A stretch of DNA of 64,000 nt, from positions 930,001 to 994,000 of the forward strand of contig JAHBYU010000001.1 in the NCBI GenBank assembly GCA_019635775.1, in the 5' to 3' direction. This document shows, one piece after another, positions 35,501 through 43,695 of this stretch. Below the pieces are notes generated by a model. That model was not told where the DNA came from and searched no databases. It was given only the letters and a program-made list of their open reading frames with translations. The stretch comes from Rhizobiaceae bacterium. Its GTDB lineage: Bacteria > Pseudomonadota > Alphaproteobacteria > Rhizobiales > Rhizobiaceae. Every line of letters starts with the position of its first letter. Position 1 is the first letter of the stretch. Both the position numbers and the translations under genes were made by a program.

Positions 35501-36439
35501 GATTTCGTCACGCAGCGTCTCATGGGCTCCGGTGATGGAGGCGCGGACGCGTTCTGCGTGGGTCACAACAGCTTCGCGCTCGCTGCCAAGGCCATCGACG
35601 AGCGCCCTGATACGGGCGGCATTTTCCGAATAGGACCGCTCGATCTGATTGACCTCGGTGTGGACCAGGGTCTCAAGCTCAACGGCGCGCGCAAGCGTCC
35701 GCTCAATGCCTTCGCCCATGGCCGCAACCTCGCGGCGGACGGCCTGGCCGACCATCATGACGCGGTCCTGCGCAAGGTTTTCCGGCTCGGCAAGCCGGAA
35801 CGCCACCTCTGTCATGGACTGCGCTGCAAGCCGCATTTCCTGAGCCCTGCGAACCATCGCGGCGAAAGCCCAGATCAAAACGACCGGCAAAAATACGCCG
35901 ATGCCGAACATGACGAGTTCGGGGCGGGACAAGGCGCTCGATCCGGACTGCCAAAGTCCCGGGAACATGCGATCGGCGATGAAAGCGGATGCGCCGAGCC
36001 AGACGACTGAAAGGGCTGCAGCAATCCAGTATACAGTACCGGAAGCGCGCTTGTTCAAGCTGTTCAGCGCGCTGCGAAAATCTTTCTGCCGGTCATCGTT
36101 GGCGGGCGCGAACGATGCCGGTTGGGCGGCGACGACGGGACGCTCGACGGGACGGTCCACCGGCCGCTCAAGGGCCGCTGGCCTATCGGCAGACCTTTCA
36201 ACCACAGGTTCGACGGCTCGCAGATCGTCGTTTCGGCGGGAGGAGGAAACGTGCTGGTTGCCGCGTCCTTCCCGAACCAACTCATCCGCGGCTTGGGAAA
36301 TCTGGGCTTCCAGGTCGTCCATGCTTGCGGTGGGTTCCGCCGTGACGCGCGCTTCCGCGAAGTCGAGGTCGAGCGCGTTTTCCAGTTCCCGGGATACGTC
36401 GCTTTCGATTGTCCTGGTGGTGGTCGTATGTTTCGCCAT
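29594..36439 (-). CDS. Giant coiled-coil membrane protein, GPR/RgsE-like polar growth organiser
   Basis: A 2281-residue protein. The N-terminus (1-130) is acidic then Pro/Arg-rich and probably cytosolic. Two membrane helices follow at about 135-155 and 175-195. About 1750 residues of coiled coil come next, containing three repeat arrays (residues about 564-1076, 1136-1526 and 1644-1808). Then come more helices, an Ala/Pro-rich linker (about 2020-2120) and a conserved-looking C-terminal domain with LWDRYRRGERDVFTRRLY. Size, two N-terminal helices and Apolipoprotein-like repeats match the growth-pole-ring protein GPR of Agrobacterium and RgsE of Sinorhizobium, which form a ring at the growing pole. 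Such proteins are often mislabelled kinesin-like. Homology is by architecture, so the role is a strong inference. Confidence 0.85.
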   Translation of the reverse strand: MAKHTTTTRTIESDVSRELENALDLDFAEARVTAEPTASMDDLEAQISQAADELVREGRGNQHVSSSRRNDDLRAVEPVVERSADRPAALERPVDRPVERPVVAAQPASFAPANDDRQKDFRSALNSLNKRASGTVYWIAAALSVVWLGASAFIADRMFPGLWQSGSSALSRPELVMFGIGVFLPVVLIWAFAAMVRRAQEMRLAAQSMTEVAFRLAEPENLAQDRVMMVGQAVRREVAAMGEGIERTLARAVELETLVHTEVNQIERSYSENAARIRALVDGLGSEREAVVTHAERVRASITGAHETLRDEIGQASDIIRDSILNASTNLSMTITNSGDTLIDRINESGMNLFDSLDSRVDSITDRLTTSGEAFASLLDTRIAKLTDSTDNLTRSLTDLLDDRTSGMVSLLGGAARTLSSEFEASLNSIERTLSERGQGLISEFETRAHALDTGTAKLNAALEARARQINETLVERAREIATTFIEGKETLFGMIDEGKSRIGAEMSDIVESTSSMLEGRAADFAGRLDHARHVVSRAFDADIQRLTEARSGIEQAVENHTRKLSESRDRMAAALQSDLQRFAEGRASIDAAVGSQVQKLAEGRNMLSRALEEDLRKINDQRASIDAALGSQLERLSQSRDSLSKILTEDSQKLAQTRITIDEMVAGHVGKLAEGRNILSRALEADLGKLSEARSSIDGIVAAQVEKLAEGRDILSRALKADLSAIDNLVESQIQKFADGRNSIAKVLETDVEKLKEGRQVVEDMVGEQLKRLDRGRETLAQALEADIAGINGLLETHVEKFAEGRAGLTKALETDLSKLAESRANIDTIVASQVEKLAEGRDILKRALEVDLTKISEARGEVDALVASHVEKIAEGRGVLSEALKSDLEKLDNTRATIDGFISGQVQKFAEGRDMLTKALEDDLSKLAESRSNIDGLVAGQVEKLAQGRDILTRALQADLDKLTEARDVVDGLVAAQVQKIADGRETLSKALQADLEKVAEGRAAFDDVVNIHVARLAEGRDTMARALDEDLGKLAEARREIDAAIAAHIDTIAGKRVDISQAVAADVEKIEEAFRRQTGVIEERTSTMERALNLGVDNVRSVLEKSAVTVAGALRDKVLEVTNTLNEEAGNAFAEADKRMAERAEQTSSALFARVEDIAKAFGEADSKIAARTEATSSALLARGEEVASLMTERAGEIAKVMDEADQRLAARAKETSVALVNHGDEIANRMANRAEQISQAFDEADARLAARAQETSGALLGHTEEIGNVLARKADQIAEVFSEADQKLVARAMETVGSLAARAGDIVRNFDDADQRLGMRISESADALASRASELGSIFDRADEKLVARIADGAEKLEARAGELGRIFDEADQRLADRVADSAAALGTKAGEIIFNFEEADKRLSNRVAETASTLSGRAAEIGNIFATVDRQVATRVDDTTQVLSNRALEVSNLFDEAEQRLAAKIGESAMAIGEHAEGIVSAFADTEKRIAARTQQTSAELDERVRAIDETLAIADERLASGAQAVAARVNAHVEDAENRLAAGAVTMGEKLGEQVAHAEQQLIDRANVISETFAAVGQHIGQSTNEAARTIGVNTRELNAMLAERSAEITRILDETARPLVDRFGQTGNELAQTLEDVTARSTERMRMESQTLVDALANRTAETLQAVEEVTARSTERLNLGSQELVDTLASRTAQTLQAVEDVTARSTERLHLGSREFVDTLASRTAETLQAVEEVTARSTERLNLGSQELVDTLAHRTTETVNAVEGVSARTAERLRAENQTLVEALANRTAETLSAVHGARNSLSEGVSDLIGRLAESSSQLNGLIEAAATNLTNVDEHLTSSTQNFAASTERAAQTFASSARLVDQNTNRLTELSSNTLREVASIATKFEAHSKLLASASDLLSSAQNNLEQTLERQSSLEDLAVGLVKKSEDLERVMRSFENLVGNAMQKAEGRTLESTEKMRNAFADLIESATTRFSGATEDMRRAAQGIRSELEETRAEIKKGVFELPMEAKESTTAIRRAVSEQINALKELSAIVAKSGRNSDVSASRAAPAAPRAAAPAPQAPRPAAPAPQQPAAPQATAPRRPAPAAPAAPARAATLTTERPAETSTQGREGAATPQGGWVSDLLQGASREDTQAKVADAPRPAPTQRSPLQVVESLNSLSVDIARAIDHDASIELWDRYRRGERDVFTRRLYTLKGQQTFDEIRRKYQSDSEFRAAVNRYCEDFEKLLNDVARNDRDKTMTRTYLTSDTGKVYTMLAHAAGRLR
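31016..31510 (-). repeat. 33-residue (99-bp) repeat array, five units, in the giant protein
   Basis: Five consecutive 33-residue units start with V(T/S)AR(S/T)(T/A)ER and contain (L/F)V(D/E)(T/A)LA and RT(A/T)(E/Q)T. Thirty-three is three hendecads. Units two and four share 43 identical bases (31354-31396 and 31156-31198), exactly 198 bases apart, which points to recent duplication or gene conversion. Confidence 0.9.
31860..33028 (-). repeat. 29/40-residue repeat array, twelve units, in the giant protein
   Basis: Twelve units begin with (E/D)AD(Q/K)(R/K)L or a variant and end in a FD/FE/FA/FS-type pair. Nine have 29 residues and three (units 2-4) have 40, the difference being an 11-residue insert at one place. 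Only the protein level is regular; codons have diverged. Confidence 0.85.
33210..34750 (-). repeat. 36-residue repeat array, about fifteen units, in the giant protein
   Basis: About fifteen units start with K(L/F/I)AEGR and continue with (L/I)...AL..DL.KL.E.R..ID..V..QV. Thirteen are 36 residues; two (units five and seven) are 29, both lacking the same 7-residue segment after the DL/DI position. The DNA spacing is 108 bp. Confidence 0.88.
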
Positions 36440-36709
36440 GCCGCCTTTACCCTCTACTTACAGCGTGCGAATGCCTTGTACTGGCACAATAATAATCGCA
36501 CACGAGGCATTTTATGGACCCGCCGTATCGTAGTGACACAGACTGGTAAAGGAAACATCCAATCCGGGTGATATGTAAAAGTTTAAACATAAGGTTAATA
36601 CCGGGAGGCTTTGCGGCGAATTTATGCCGGTTTTTAGGCGTTTCCCCGGTTAACGCCTTGTCCACTCGTGGCACTTATCGTTCCTGCACTGCGAGGACGG
36701 GGGAGAAGT
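36440..36709. promoter_or_regulatory. Divergent intergenic region between giant-protein and Hpt genes
   Basis: A relatively AT-rich gap that must carry the promoters of both genes. TTAA occurs at 36583-36586 and 36595-36598 (8 bases between) and GTTAAC at 36651-36656. These recall the CtrA half-site TTAA, but the spacing is one base longer than the usual seven. No terminator or RNA gene is seen. Confidence 0.4.
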
Positions 36710-37093
36710 TTGTTGGCTATTTTGCGTAATGGTTACGAGAATGTGGCCTTCTCCATGCCCGGAGGGGAGCCGTCAGGGACGCGGCGGTCGCGTCCGGTGG
36801 ATCTGTCTCACCTCTCATTGCAGACAATGGGCGACCGCGATCTCGAACGCGAAGTGCTGGGAATGTTTGTCGAGCAGGCACAGACGGTGCGCAGGCAAAT
36901 GGCCAATGCGGGTGCCAAGGAGCGTCTCTTCCTTGCCCATTCTCTGAAAGGGTCTGCACGGGGGATCGGGGCCTTTCCGATCGCGGAATGCGCGGAGGCG
37001 GTCGAAGCGCAACCCTCGGACGCGTTGACGCTGAAACGTCTATCTAAGCTCATAGACGAGGCCTGTGACTTCATCGCTTCGATCGATCGATAG
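36710..37093 (+). CDS. Hpt domain phosphotransfer protein
   Basis: About 127 residues from a TTG at 36710, preceded by GGGGGAGAAG; a GTG at 36668 would add 14 residues but lacks a ribosome site. The Hpt helix bundle spans about residues 50-125 with the phospho-accepting His in AHSLKGSARGIGA, followed by the family Gly and a helix with ECAEAVEAQ. There is no kinase or receiver domain in the protein, so it should relay phosphate between other proteins. No cognate kinase is adjacent; the hybrid kinase CckA is 12 kb away, but its usual partner ChpT is a different fold. Divergent from the GPR-like gene. Confidence 0.82.
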   Translation: MLAILRNGYENVAFSMPGGEPSGTRRSRPVDLSHLSLQTMGDRDLEREVLGMFVEQAQTVRRQMANAGAKERLFLAHSLKGSARGIGAFPIAECAEAVEAQPSDALTLKRLSKLIDEACDFIASIDR

Positions 37094-37195
37094 GTCGCAT
37101 ATGGCGGTTTCATGCCGGAGGGTGGCGCTTTTGCGCCGCAGTTGACTCATGTCGCGGAGTCATTATCTCGGAAGCTCCACTGCCCGGGACTGCAT

Positions 37196-37516
37196 ATGAC
37201 CAAGCTCACCTACATTGCATTTGATGGCACGCGCTTCGAAGTCGAGGCCGAAAACGGCTCGACCGTCATGGAGAACGCAATCCGCAATGCCGTGCCGGGC
37301 ATTGAGGCCGAGTGCGGCGGCGCGTGCGCCTGCGCAACCTGTCATGTCTATGTTGATGAGGCATGGACCGGCGTTGTCGGGCAGCCTGAGGCGATGGAAG
37401 AGGACATGCTGGATTTTGCCTACGACGTCAGGCCGACTTCACGCCTTTCGTGCCAGATCAGGGTCCGTGACGAACTCGACGGCCTCGTGGTGAGCATACC
37501 AGAGCGTCAGGGTTGA
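37196..37516 (+). CDS. [2Fe-2S] ferredoxin, adrenodoxin type
   Basis: A 106-residue ferredoxin. The ATG at 37196 is chosen for the ribosome site GGGA and because the fold begins there ([11 protein letters not shown]). Cluster ligands are in CGGACACATC (Cys-x5-Cys-x2-Cys) and a fourth Cys in LSCQIRV about 35 residues on, the layout of vertebrate-type ferredoxins such as FdxB and Rhodobacter FdVI. These feed iron-sulfur assembly or cytochrome P450s. The gene is 100 bases upstream of a ferredoxin-NADP reductase on the same strand, a probable electron-donor pair. Confidence 0.93.
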   Translation: MTKLTYIAFDGTRFEVEAENGSTVMENAIRNAVPGIEAECGGACACATCHVYVDEAWTGVVGQPEAMEEDMLDFAYDVRPTSRLSCQIRVRDELDGLVVSIPERQG

Positions 37517-37598
37517 ACAGCCTTTCGTCTGTTTGCCCATTTAAGCTGAACGAAGGGAATGCCATGTCGCCAGCGCGTGCTAGGATAGCACTCGCTGA

Positions 37599-38642
<1,044 letters not shown>

Positions 38643-38667
38643 GCCCCAGTCTTAAAGCCGCTAGCGA

Positions 38668-39282
38668 CTATCCGGCAATCTTGCCTGCCTCAATGAGCTT
38701 CACGCGCTGTCGCATCAGCTTGAGCAGGCGCCTTTCGAAATTGGCAGCTTCATCAACATCGAACTGAGCCTGTGCTTCGTCGTGCCGGCGCAGCACCGCA
38801 TCGGCGGTGGCTTCGGCCTTGCTCGCCGCGATCTTGCAATCCTTCTGACGTCCAAGGCGCATAAGCTTGCGTTCAAGCTGGCGCGCATATTTCTGGGCGA
38901 TGGCGACGTGTTGTTCCTCATGGCGCTTGATGTCGCCTGACAGTGTGTCCCAGACAAGTCGCGTGTCGGCATCCGCCGCGTTGCGCTGGCGCCATCTGGG
39001 AAGAATGACCTTGGCCTTGACGGTTACCTTGGCCTCGGTGACCCTGCAGTTTCCATTTTTCTCCGTATAGGCCAGCCTTGTATTGAACTGCATCCGTGTC
39101 GCGCCTGGGTGGCGCTGGCCCGTCGTTTTCACTTTCGGGCCGCGTTTGTTGAGCTGGCTTTCCAGCTCTTCGAGGGTCCTGCCGCCAACAGAGAAATAGC
39201 TGTAGGTTTTGTTCAAGGTCTCTGCCGTCGCCGGCAGCGCGAACTGGCTGATGAGGAAAGCTGTCAGAAGGACGCGGATCAT
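38668..39282 (-). CDS. DUF922 secreted metalloprotease-like protein
   Basis: A 204-residue protein from ATG 39282; the longer open frame upstream is not coding-like. A signal peptide ends near ALPATA (residue 20). The domain matches DUF922, predicted secreted Zn-dependent proteases: the HEEQH motif (HExxH) sits in KRHEEQHVAIAQ, which would bind zinc. The last 60 residues are a basic helical tail. No cleavage target is known. It is divergent from folP by 156 bases and probably separate from the folate genes. Confidence 0.8.
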   Translation of the reverse strand: MIRVLLTAFLISQFALPATAETLNKTYSYFSVGGRTLEELESQLNKRGPKVKTTGQRHPGATRMQFNTRLAYTEKNGNCRVTEAKVTVKAKVILPRWRQRNAADADTRLVWDTLSGDIKRHEEQHVAIAQKYARQLERKLMRLGRQKDCKIAASKAEATADAVLRRHDEAQAQFDVDEAANFERRLLKLMRQRVKLIEAGKIAG

Positions 39283-39438
39283 CGATGGGCCCCGTTTTCT
39301 CGACCTTGCGCCACGGCGCTCCGGTGTGCAACGCCAAATTCCGTGGTTGACGTTTTCGTGTCGCGTTGGCGTCCTCGCGAAAACTCCATTGATTTTCCAC
39401 TGCGTTGGTCGCATGCAGCGGCAAATCGGTAATGGGCG

Positions 39439-40284
39439 ATGACGCAACGATACTGGAATCTGGCACATGGTTGCCAACTGACCCTCGGGACGAAGGCTCA
39501 GGTCATGGGCGTGCTGAACGTAACGCCCGACAGCTTTTCCGATGGTGGAAAGTTCGAGGCGCTGGAATCGGCCGTTGCGCAAGCGCATCGCATGATTGGC
39601 GATGGTGCTGTCATCGTCGATGTCGGGGGAGAATCGACCCGGCCAGGAGCAGAACCACTAACTGCGCTCGAAGAGCAGCGCCGCATTCTTCCTGTCATTG
39701 AGGTTCTGTCTGCGGAAAACGCGTGTCTTCTATCGGTGGATACTTACCGCGAGGAAACCGCGCGCATGGCAGTGGCCGCAGGTGCGCACATCGTCAATGA
39801 CGTGTGGGGACTGCAGCGCGAGCCAGGAATAGCGCGCGTGGCCGCGGAGACCGGCGCTGGTCTGGTCATCATGCATACAGGGCGAGATCGTCAAAAGTTG
39901 AGCGACGTTATCGCAGACCAACTCGTCTTCCTTACCCGCTCGCTTGAGATTGCAGAAGCCGCTGGCGTCAGCCGCGACCGCATCGTGCTCGACCCCGGAT
40001 TCGGGTTCGCCAAGGAGGCGGACGAGAATCTCGACCTCATGGCCAGGTTCGAGGAACTGCGCGTCTTCCAGTTGCCGCTCATGGTAGGCACCTCGAGAAA
40101 GCGCTTCGTGGGTCACGTTACGGGCAGGGATGCGCAGAACCGGGGTGCCGGAACCGCTGCCACGAGTGTCATTCTGCGGCTGAAGGGTGCCGACCTGTTC
40201 CGCGTCCATGACGTCGCAATCAACATGGACGCGCTGGCCTTCGCGGATGCTATGCTTGCCCGCGACCAATCGAAAGTCGAATGA
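39439..40284 (+). CDS. folP: Dihydropteroate synthase
   Basis: A 281-residue TIM-barrel enzyme joining p-aminobenzoate to dihydropterin pyrophosphate in folate synthesis; the sulfonamide target. Signatures: MGVLNVTPDSFSDGG (residues 23-37), VDVGGESTRPGA, NDVWGLQ, LDPGFGFAKEADEN and SRKRFVG. It is the first gene of folP-folB-folK; its stop overlaps the folB start (ATGA), so the enzymes are translationally coupled. Confidence 0.96.
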   Translation: MTQRYWNLAHGCQLTLGTKAQVMGVLNVTPDSFSDGGKFEALESAVAQAHRMIGDGAVIVDVGGESTRPGAEPLTALEEQRRILPVIEVLSAENACLLSVDTYREETARMAVAAGAHIVNDVWGLQREPGIARVAAETGAGLVIMHTGRDRQKLSDVIADQLVFLTRSLEIAEAAGVSRDRIVLDPGFGFAKEADENLDLMARFEELRVFQLPLMVGTSRKRFVGHVTGRDAQNRGAGTAATSVILRLKGADLFRVHDVAINMDALAFADAMLARDQSKVE

Positions 40285-40646
40285 GTATGTACCAGATACG
40301 CATGAAGAACTGCGCCTTTTTTGCGCGTCACGGCGTGTTCGACGAAGAGGAGTTGCTGGGCCAGCGCTTCTATGTAGACGCAACGCTGACCGTCGATCCG
40401 GGGCGTGCGCTTGAGGATGACGCAATCGAGGGTACCGTCGACTACGGCGTCGCCTTCCAGGTGATCGAGCAGATCATCACCGGACAGCGACGCTTCCTGA
40501 TCGAGGCGCTTGCGCTGGAGGTCGGCAAGGCGTTGACGCAGCGTTATCCGCAGATCAAGCGCGCGGAGATCACTGTACGCAAGCCGAACGCACCGGTGCC
40601 GGGTGTTCTTGATCATGTAGAGGTGACCGTTGCGTGGCCCCAGTAA
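40281..40646 (+). CDS. folB: Dihydroneopterin aldolase
   Basis: A 121-residue enzyme that makes 6-hydroxymethyl-dihydropterin, the substrate of FolK. Family patterns: the N-terminal FFARHGVFDEEELLGQRF (residues 14-31, including the substrate-contact Glu), the VDYG segment and the C-terminal VRKPNAPVPG with the catalytic Lys. Start overlaps folP by four bases and its end overlaps folK by 17. Confidence 0.94.
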   Translation: MSMYQIRMKNCAFFARHGVFDEEELLGQRFYVDATLTVDPGRALEDDAIEGTVDYGVAFQVIEQIITGQRRFLIEALALEVGKALTQRYPQIKRAEITVRKPNAPVPGVLDHVEVTVAWPQ

Positions 40647-41160
40647 GCAGACCGGCCCTAAGGATACCGCCTATCTAAGCCTCGGGGGCAACCTGGGGGA
40701 GCCGGACAAGGCGATGGGCGCGGCTCTGAGGATGCTGGATGAAGATGCCCGCATCGAGGTCGTCTCTGTCTCGTCGCTTTACCGGACGCCTCCGTGGGGC
40801 AAGACCGACCAGCCGGACTTCCTCAATGCGGCGGCAGAATTGCGTACCACTCTCTCGCCTCGCGCTTTCCTGGATACCTGCCTTGAGGCGGAGCGAACAT
40901 TGAAGCGGGTTCGGCAGGAACGGTGGGGCCCGAGGCTAATCGACCTGGATATTCTGGTCTTCGGCGAATTTGAGGTCCACGAAAGAGGACTGGAGATACC
41001 TCATCCGCGCATGCTGGAGCGCGCCTTCGTGCTGGCCCCGCTGGCAGAGATCGCGCCTGGCTTCATCATGAAGGGCAGAAGGCTTGATGACTGGTTGTCA
41101 CTCCTGGATACAACGGGGATAGAGCGGCAAGCTTCCGGTCGGGATTGGTGGCGGGGGTGA
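40630..41160 (+). CDS. folK: 2-amino-4-hydroxy-6-hydroxymethyldihydropteridine pyrophosphokinase
   Basis: A 176-residue kinase that pyrophosphorylates 6-hydroxymethyl-dihydropterin. Start TTG at 40630 lies inside folB and has AGGTGA just upstream. Signatures: SLGGNLGEP near residue 17, SLYRTPPWG with the pterin contacts, and RWGPRLIDLDILVFG, whose two Asp bind magnesium, then HPRMLERAFVL. The product feeds FolP, encoded upstream, so the operon contains three consecutive steps. Confidence 0.95.
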   Translation: MRGPSKQTGPKDTAYLSLGGNLGEPDKAMGAALRMLDEDARIEVVSVSSLYRTPPWGKTDQPDFLNAAAELRTTLSPRAFLDTCLEAERTLKRVRQERWGPRLIDLDILVFGEFEVHERGLEIPHPRMLERAFVLAPLAEIAPGFIMKGRRLDDWLSLLDTTGIERQASGRDWWRG

Positions 41161-41165
41161 GGCGA

Positions 41166-41714
41166 TCAGCCTGAAAAGCCGCCACTGTCAAGGAATTCCT
41201 GCTCCTCAAGCGTCGTCTCGCGACCGAGCGCAGCGTTGCGATGAGGGAAGCGTCCAAATCTCGCGATGATGTCGCGATGCACGACCGCGTAGCGCAGATA
41301 TTCTTCTCCGTGTGGCGGCGCCAGTTCAACGGAAAGTTCCTGGTCAGCCATGTCCTCGGAATGCTCGAAGGGCAGCAGGAAGAAAATCTTGAGCGCATCT
41401 GCGACTTTGTCGAGATGTCCGGCGTCGAGTGCGGCTCGGGCGAAATGCCGGGCCAGCGGATCGGTCGCGAACATGTGCCCCGTATTGCGAAAGCAGTTTC
41501 GCGGAAACTGGTCGAGCAGGATCATCAAAGCCAGCGCGCTTTGCGGATGTTCCATCCAGTGATCGAGTTCTCGCGCAGCGGCCGCATAGTGCAGGTCGAG
41601 GAAGCGTGAATGAAACTCGGCATCAAAGGCCGGGTTCTTGCTGAACCACGCTTCATAGCCGGCATCATGCCAGAACTTGACCACTTCTGCGGCGCGGGGA
41701 TCGATATCGGACAT
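41166..41714 (-). CDS. DUF924 family protein
   Basis: A 182-residue soluble protein of the DUF924 family, a TPR-like helical fold of unknown function widespread in Proteobacteria. Recognisable blocks: VVKFWHDAGYEAWFSKNPAFD (in part), LALMILLDQFPRN, MFATDPLARHFA and LPFEHSED. No catalytic site is described. It converges with folK (five bases apart) and lies just downstream of the CPA2 antiporter gene, 19 bases away, probably co-transcribed. Confidence 0.88.
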   Translation of the reverse strand: MSDIDPRAAEVVKFWHDAGYEAWFSKNPAFDAEFHSRFLDLHYAAAARELDHWMEHPQSALALMILLDQFPRNCFRNTGHMFATDPLARHFARAALDAGHLDKVADALKIFFLLPFEHSEDMADQELSVELAPPHGEEYLRYAVVHRDIIARFGRFPHRNAALGRETTLEEQEFLDSGGFSG

Positions 41715-41733
41715 GGTTTCCTCCGTGAGCGGA

Positions 41734-43572
41734 TCAGTTGTGGTCGCGTGAAGCCTTGTTCAAGGCATCGGCAGCTTCCTCGTTCATGGCCTGGCCCGCC
41801 CGCCTTGGCGGAGCGAGCGGTGTGGGGGTGGGCTCGGGTATGTTGCCTTTCATGAGGCGGCGGCCGGCCTGTAGCCCTCCGGCGATCTGCAATTGCAGCC
41901 GCTCGTCGTCCCTGCGGCGGACGTCTTCGATCACCTCGGCCACCTCTTCTCCGGGAATTCCCAGTTGCTCGAGCGTGTGGCCGCCGAAGACAAGAGCGGA
42001 TTCGAACGTCTCGCGTATCTGATAGTCGACCCCGGCGTCGATCAGGCCGATGGCTGCGCCCCTGTCGTAGGCGCGTGCCAGTACGGGAACAAGCGGGAAT
42101 TCCTCCTTCATGTTTTCTGCGATGCGTATGGCCGCTTCCGCCTTGTCGACGCAGATCAGAACGGCGCGCGCGCGTCCGGCACCCGCCGCATGCAGGATAT
42201 CCAGCCGTGTTCCGTCGCCGTAATAGACCTTGAAGCCGAAATCGGCGGCCGCCTGGATCATCTCGACGTCATTGTCGATGATGGACACCTCGACGCCGCG
42301 CAGCAGCAGTGGCTGGCTGGCGATCTGGCCGAACCGGCCAAACCCGATGATCAGCACGCTGCCGTTCAGACCGTCGGCTACCTCGATGCCATCAAGTGTT
42401 TGCTGTTCCTCAGGCATGAACGCCCGAAGCAGTATGATGGCGAACGGCGTTAGCACCATCGAGACGATGATGATTGCCGTAAGTGTCGCATTCTCCGCGC
42501 CATTGATGATGCCGACGGACGTCGCAGCGGCATAGAGGACGAAAGCGAACTCCCCACCCTGAGCCATGATGACGGCTCGTTCCAGTGCATCTGCATGCGT
42601 TGCCTTGAGGAACCGGGCGACCGCGTAAATGCCAATGCCTTTTGCAATCATGTAGAGGACCACATAGATCGCGATCGTCTGCCAATTTGCCGCGACCACG
42701 GAGAGATCCAGAGACATACCCACGGCCATGAAAAACAGGCCGAGCAGGATGCCACGGAACGGCTCTATGTCCGCTTCGAGCTGATGACGGAAGGTGGATT
42801 CCGAGAGCAGGACGCCCGCAAGGAAGGCACCCATTGCCATTGACAGTCCGCCGAGCTGCATAACGAGTGCTGACCCAAGGACGACGAGCAGGGCAGCGGC
42901 CGTCATGACCTCGCGGGCATGCGAGTTCGCCAGAACCCTGAAAAGCGGGTTGAGCAGATAGCGCCCGGCAACGATGAGGCCGACGATGCACGCCATTCCG
43001 ATGGCTACGTCTGTCAGACGCTCTGAGAGTGTCACCTCTTCACCCGTCGGGGCGAGGAAGACAACGAGCGCGAGCAGCGGAACGATGGCAAGGTCCTCGA
43101 GCAGAAGGATCGAAACCATGCGCTGGCCACGGGTAGAGGACACCTCGCCGCGTTCTTCCAGAACCTGCATAACCACTGCTGTCGAGGTCAGGACGAAGCC
43201 CGCGCCGGCCACGAAGGAAACCGCCACTGGGAAGCCGCCTAGGACGCCGACACAGGTCAGCAGAAATGCACACACGCCGACCTGCAGAGCGCCGAGCCCG
43301 AAGATTTCCTTGCGTAACCCCCAAAGCCGCGAGGGCTGCATCTCGAGGCCTATGATGAACAGGAACATCACGACGCCGAGTTCGGCGACATGCAGGATGG
43401 CTTCTGGTTCAGAGAAGATGCCAAGGCCGAAAGGGCCGATGACCAGGCCAGCGGACAGATAACCAAGGATGGATCCCAGTCCGGCCCGTCTGAAGATTGG
43501 TACGGCAACGACGGCGGCTGTCAGCAGCGCAACGACCTGGACGAGTTCCACACCTGAAGATTCTGCAGCCAT
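41734..43572 (-). CDS. CPA2-family cation/proton antiporter with TrkA-N domain
   Basis: A 612-residue KefB/YbaL-type transporter. Twelve or thirteen hydrophobic helices fill residues 1-390 with family motifs FLFIIGLEMQPSRLW and GGEFAFVLYAA. A TrkA-N/RCK NAD-binding domain follows (about 405-525, IIGFGRFGQIASQ), which senses NAD(H) or glutathione conjugates. The tail is short, proline-rich and charged. The start is placed at ATG 43572; a GTG at 43605 would add 11 residues. It probably exchanges potassium or sodium for protons; the exact ion is not readable from sequence. Confidence 0.88.
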   Translation of the reverse strand: MAAESSGVELVQVVALLTAAVVAVPIFRRAGLGSILGYLSAGLVIGPFGLGIFSEPEAILHVAELGVVMFLFIIGLEMQPSRLWGLRKEIFGLGALQVGVCAFLLTCVGVLGGFPVAVSFVAGAGFVLTSTAVVMQVLEERGEVSSTRGQRMVSILLLEDLAIVPLLALVVFLAPTGEEVTLSERLTDVAIGMACIVGLIVAGRYLLNPLFRVLANSHAREVMTAAALLVVLGSALVMQLGGLSMAMGAFLAGVLLSESTFRHQLEADIEPFRGILLGLFFMAVGMSLDLSVVAANWQTIAIYVVLYMIAKGIGIYAVARFLKATHADALERAVIMAQGGEFAFVLYAAATSVGIINGAENATLTAIIIVSMVLTPFAIILLRAFMPEEQQTLDGIEVADGLNGSVLIIGFGRFGQIASQPLLLRGVEVSIIDNDVEMIQAAADFGFKVYYGDGTRLDILHAAGAGRARAVLICVDKAEAAIRIAENMKEEFPLVPVLARAYDRGAAIGLIDAGVDYQIRETFESALVFGGHTLEQLGIPGEEVAEVIEDVRRRDDERLQLQIAGGLQAGRRLMKGNIPEPTPTPLAPPRRAGQAMNEEAADALNKASRDHN

Positions 43573-43695
43573 ACCTTGTCCCGATGCATGTCCGACAGCG
43601 GGCACGCTGTCGAGAAGCGGCCAAGATAGGTTCTGCTTGGCTAGTCCACCAGCCCCTGCGAGAAGAGGCTGCTTACGGGCCAGAAGCTGGAAGGG

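Noticed and set aside
30456-35633. Several long plus-strand open frames (up to 410 codons) opposite the giant gene
   Set aside because: They are Ser/Arg/Ala-rich mirror frames caused by the repetitive high-GC coding strand, with no ribosome sites or domains.
29594-36439. Kinesin or motor protein identity for the giant product
   Set aside because: There is no P-loop or motor domain; only coiled coil, two membrane helices and a small C-terminal domain.
36583-36598. CtrA site upstream of the giant gene
   Set aside because: The two TTAA half-sites are separated by eight rather than seven bases, so I noted them but do not claim a site.
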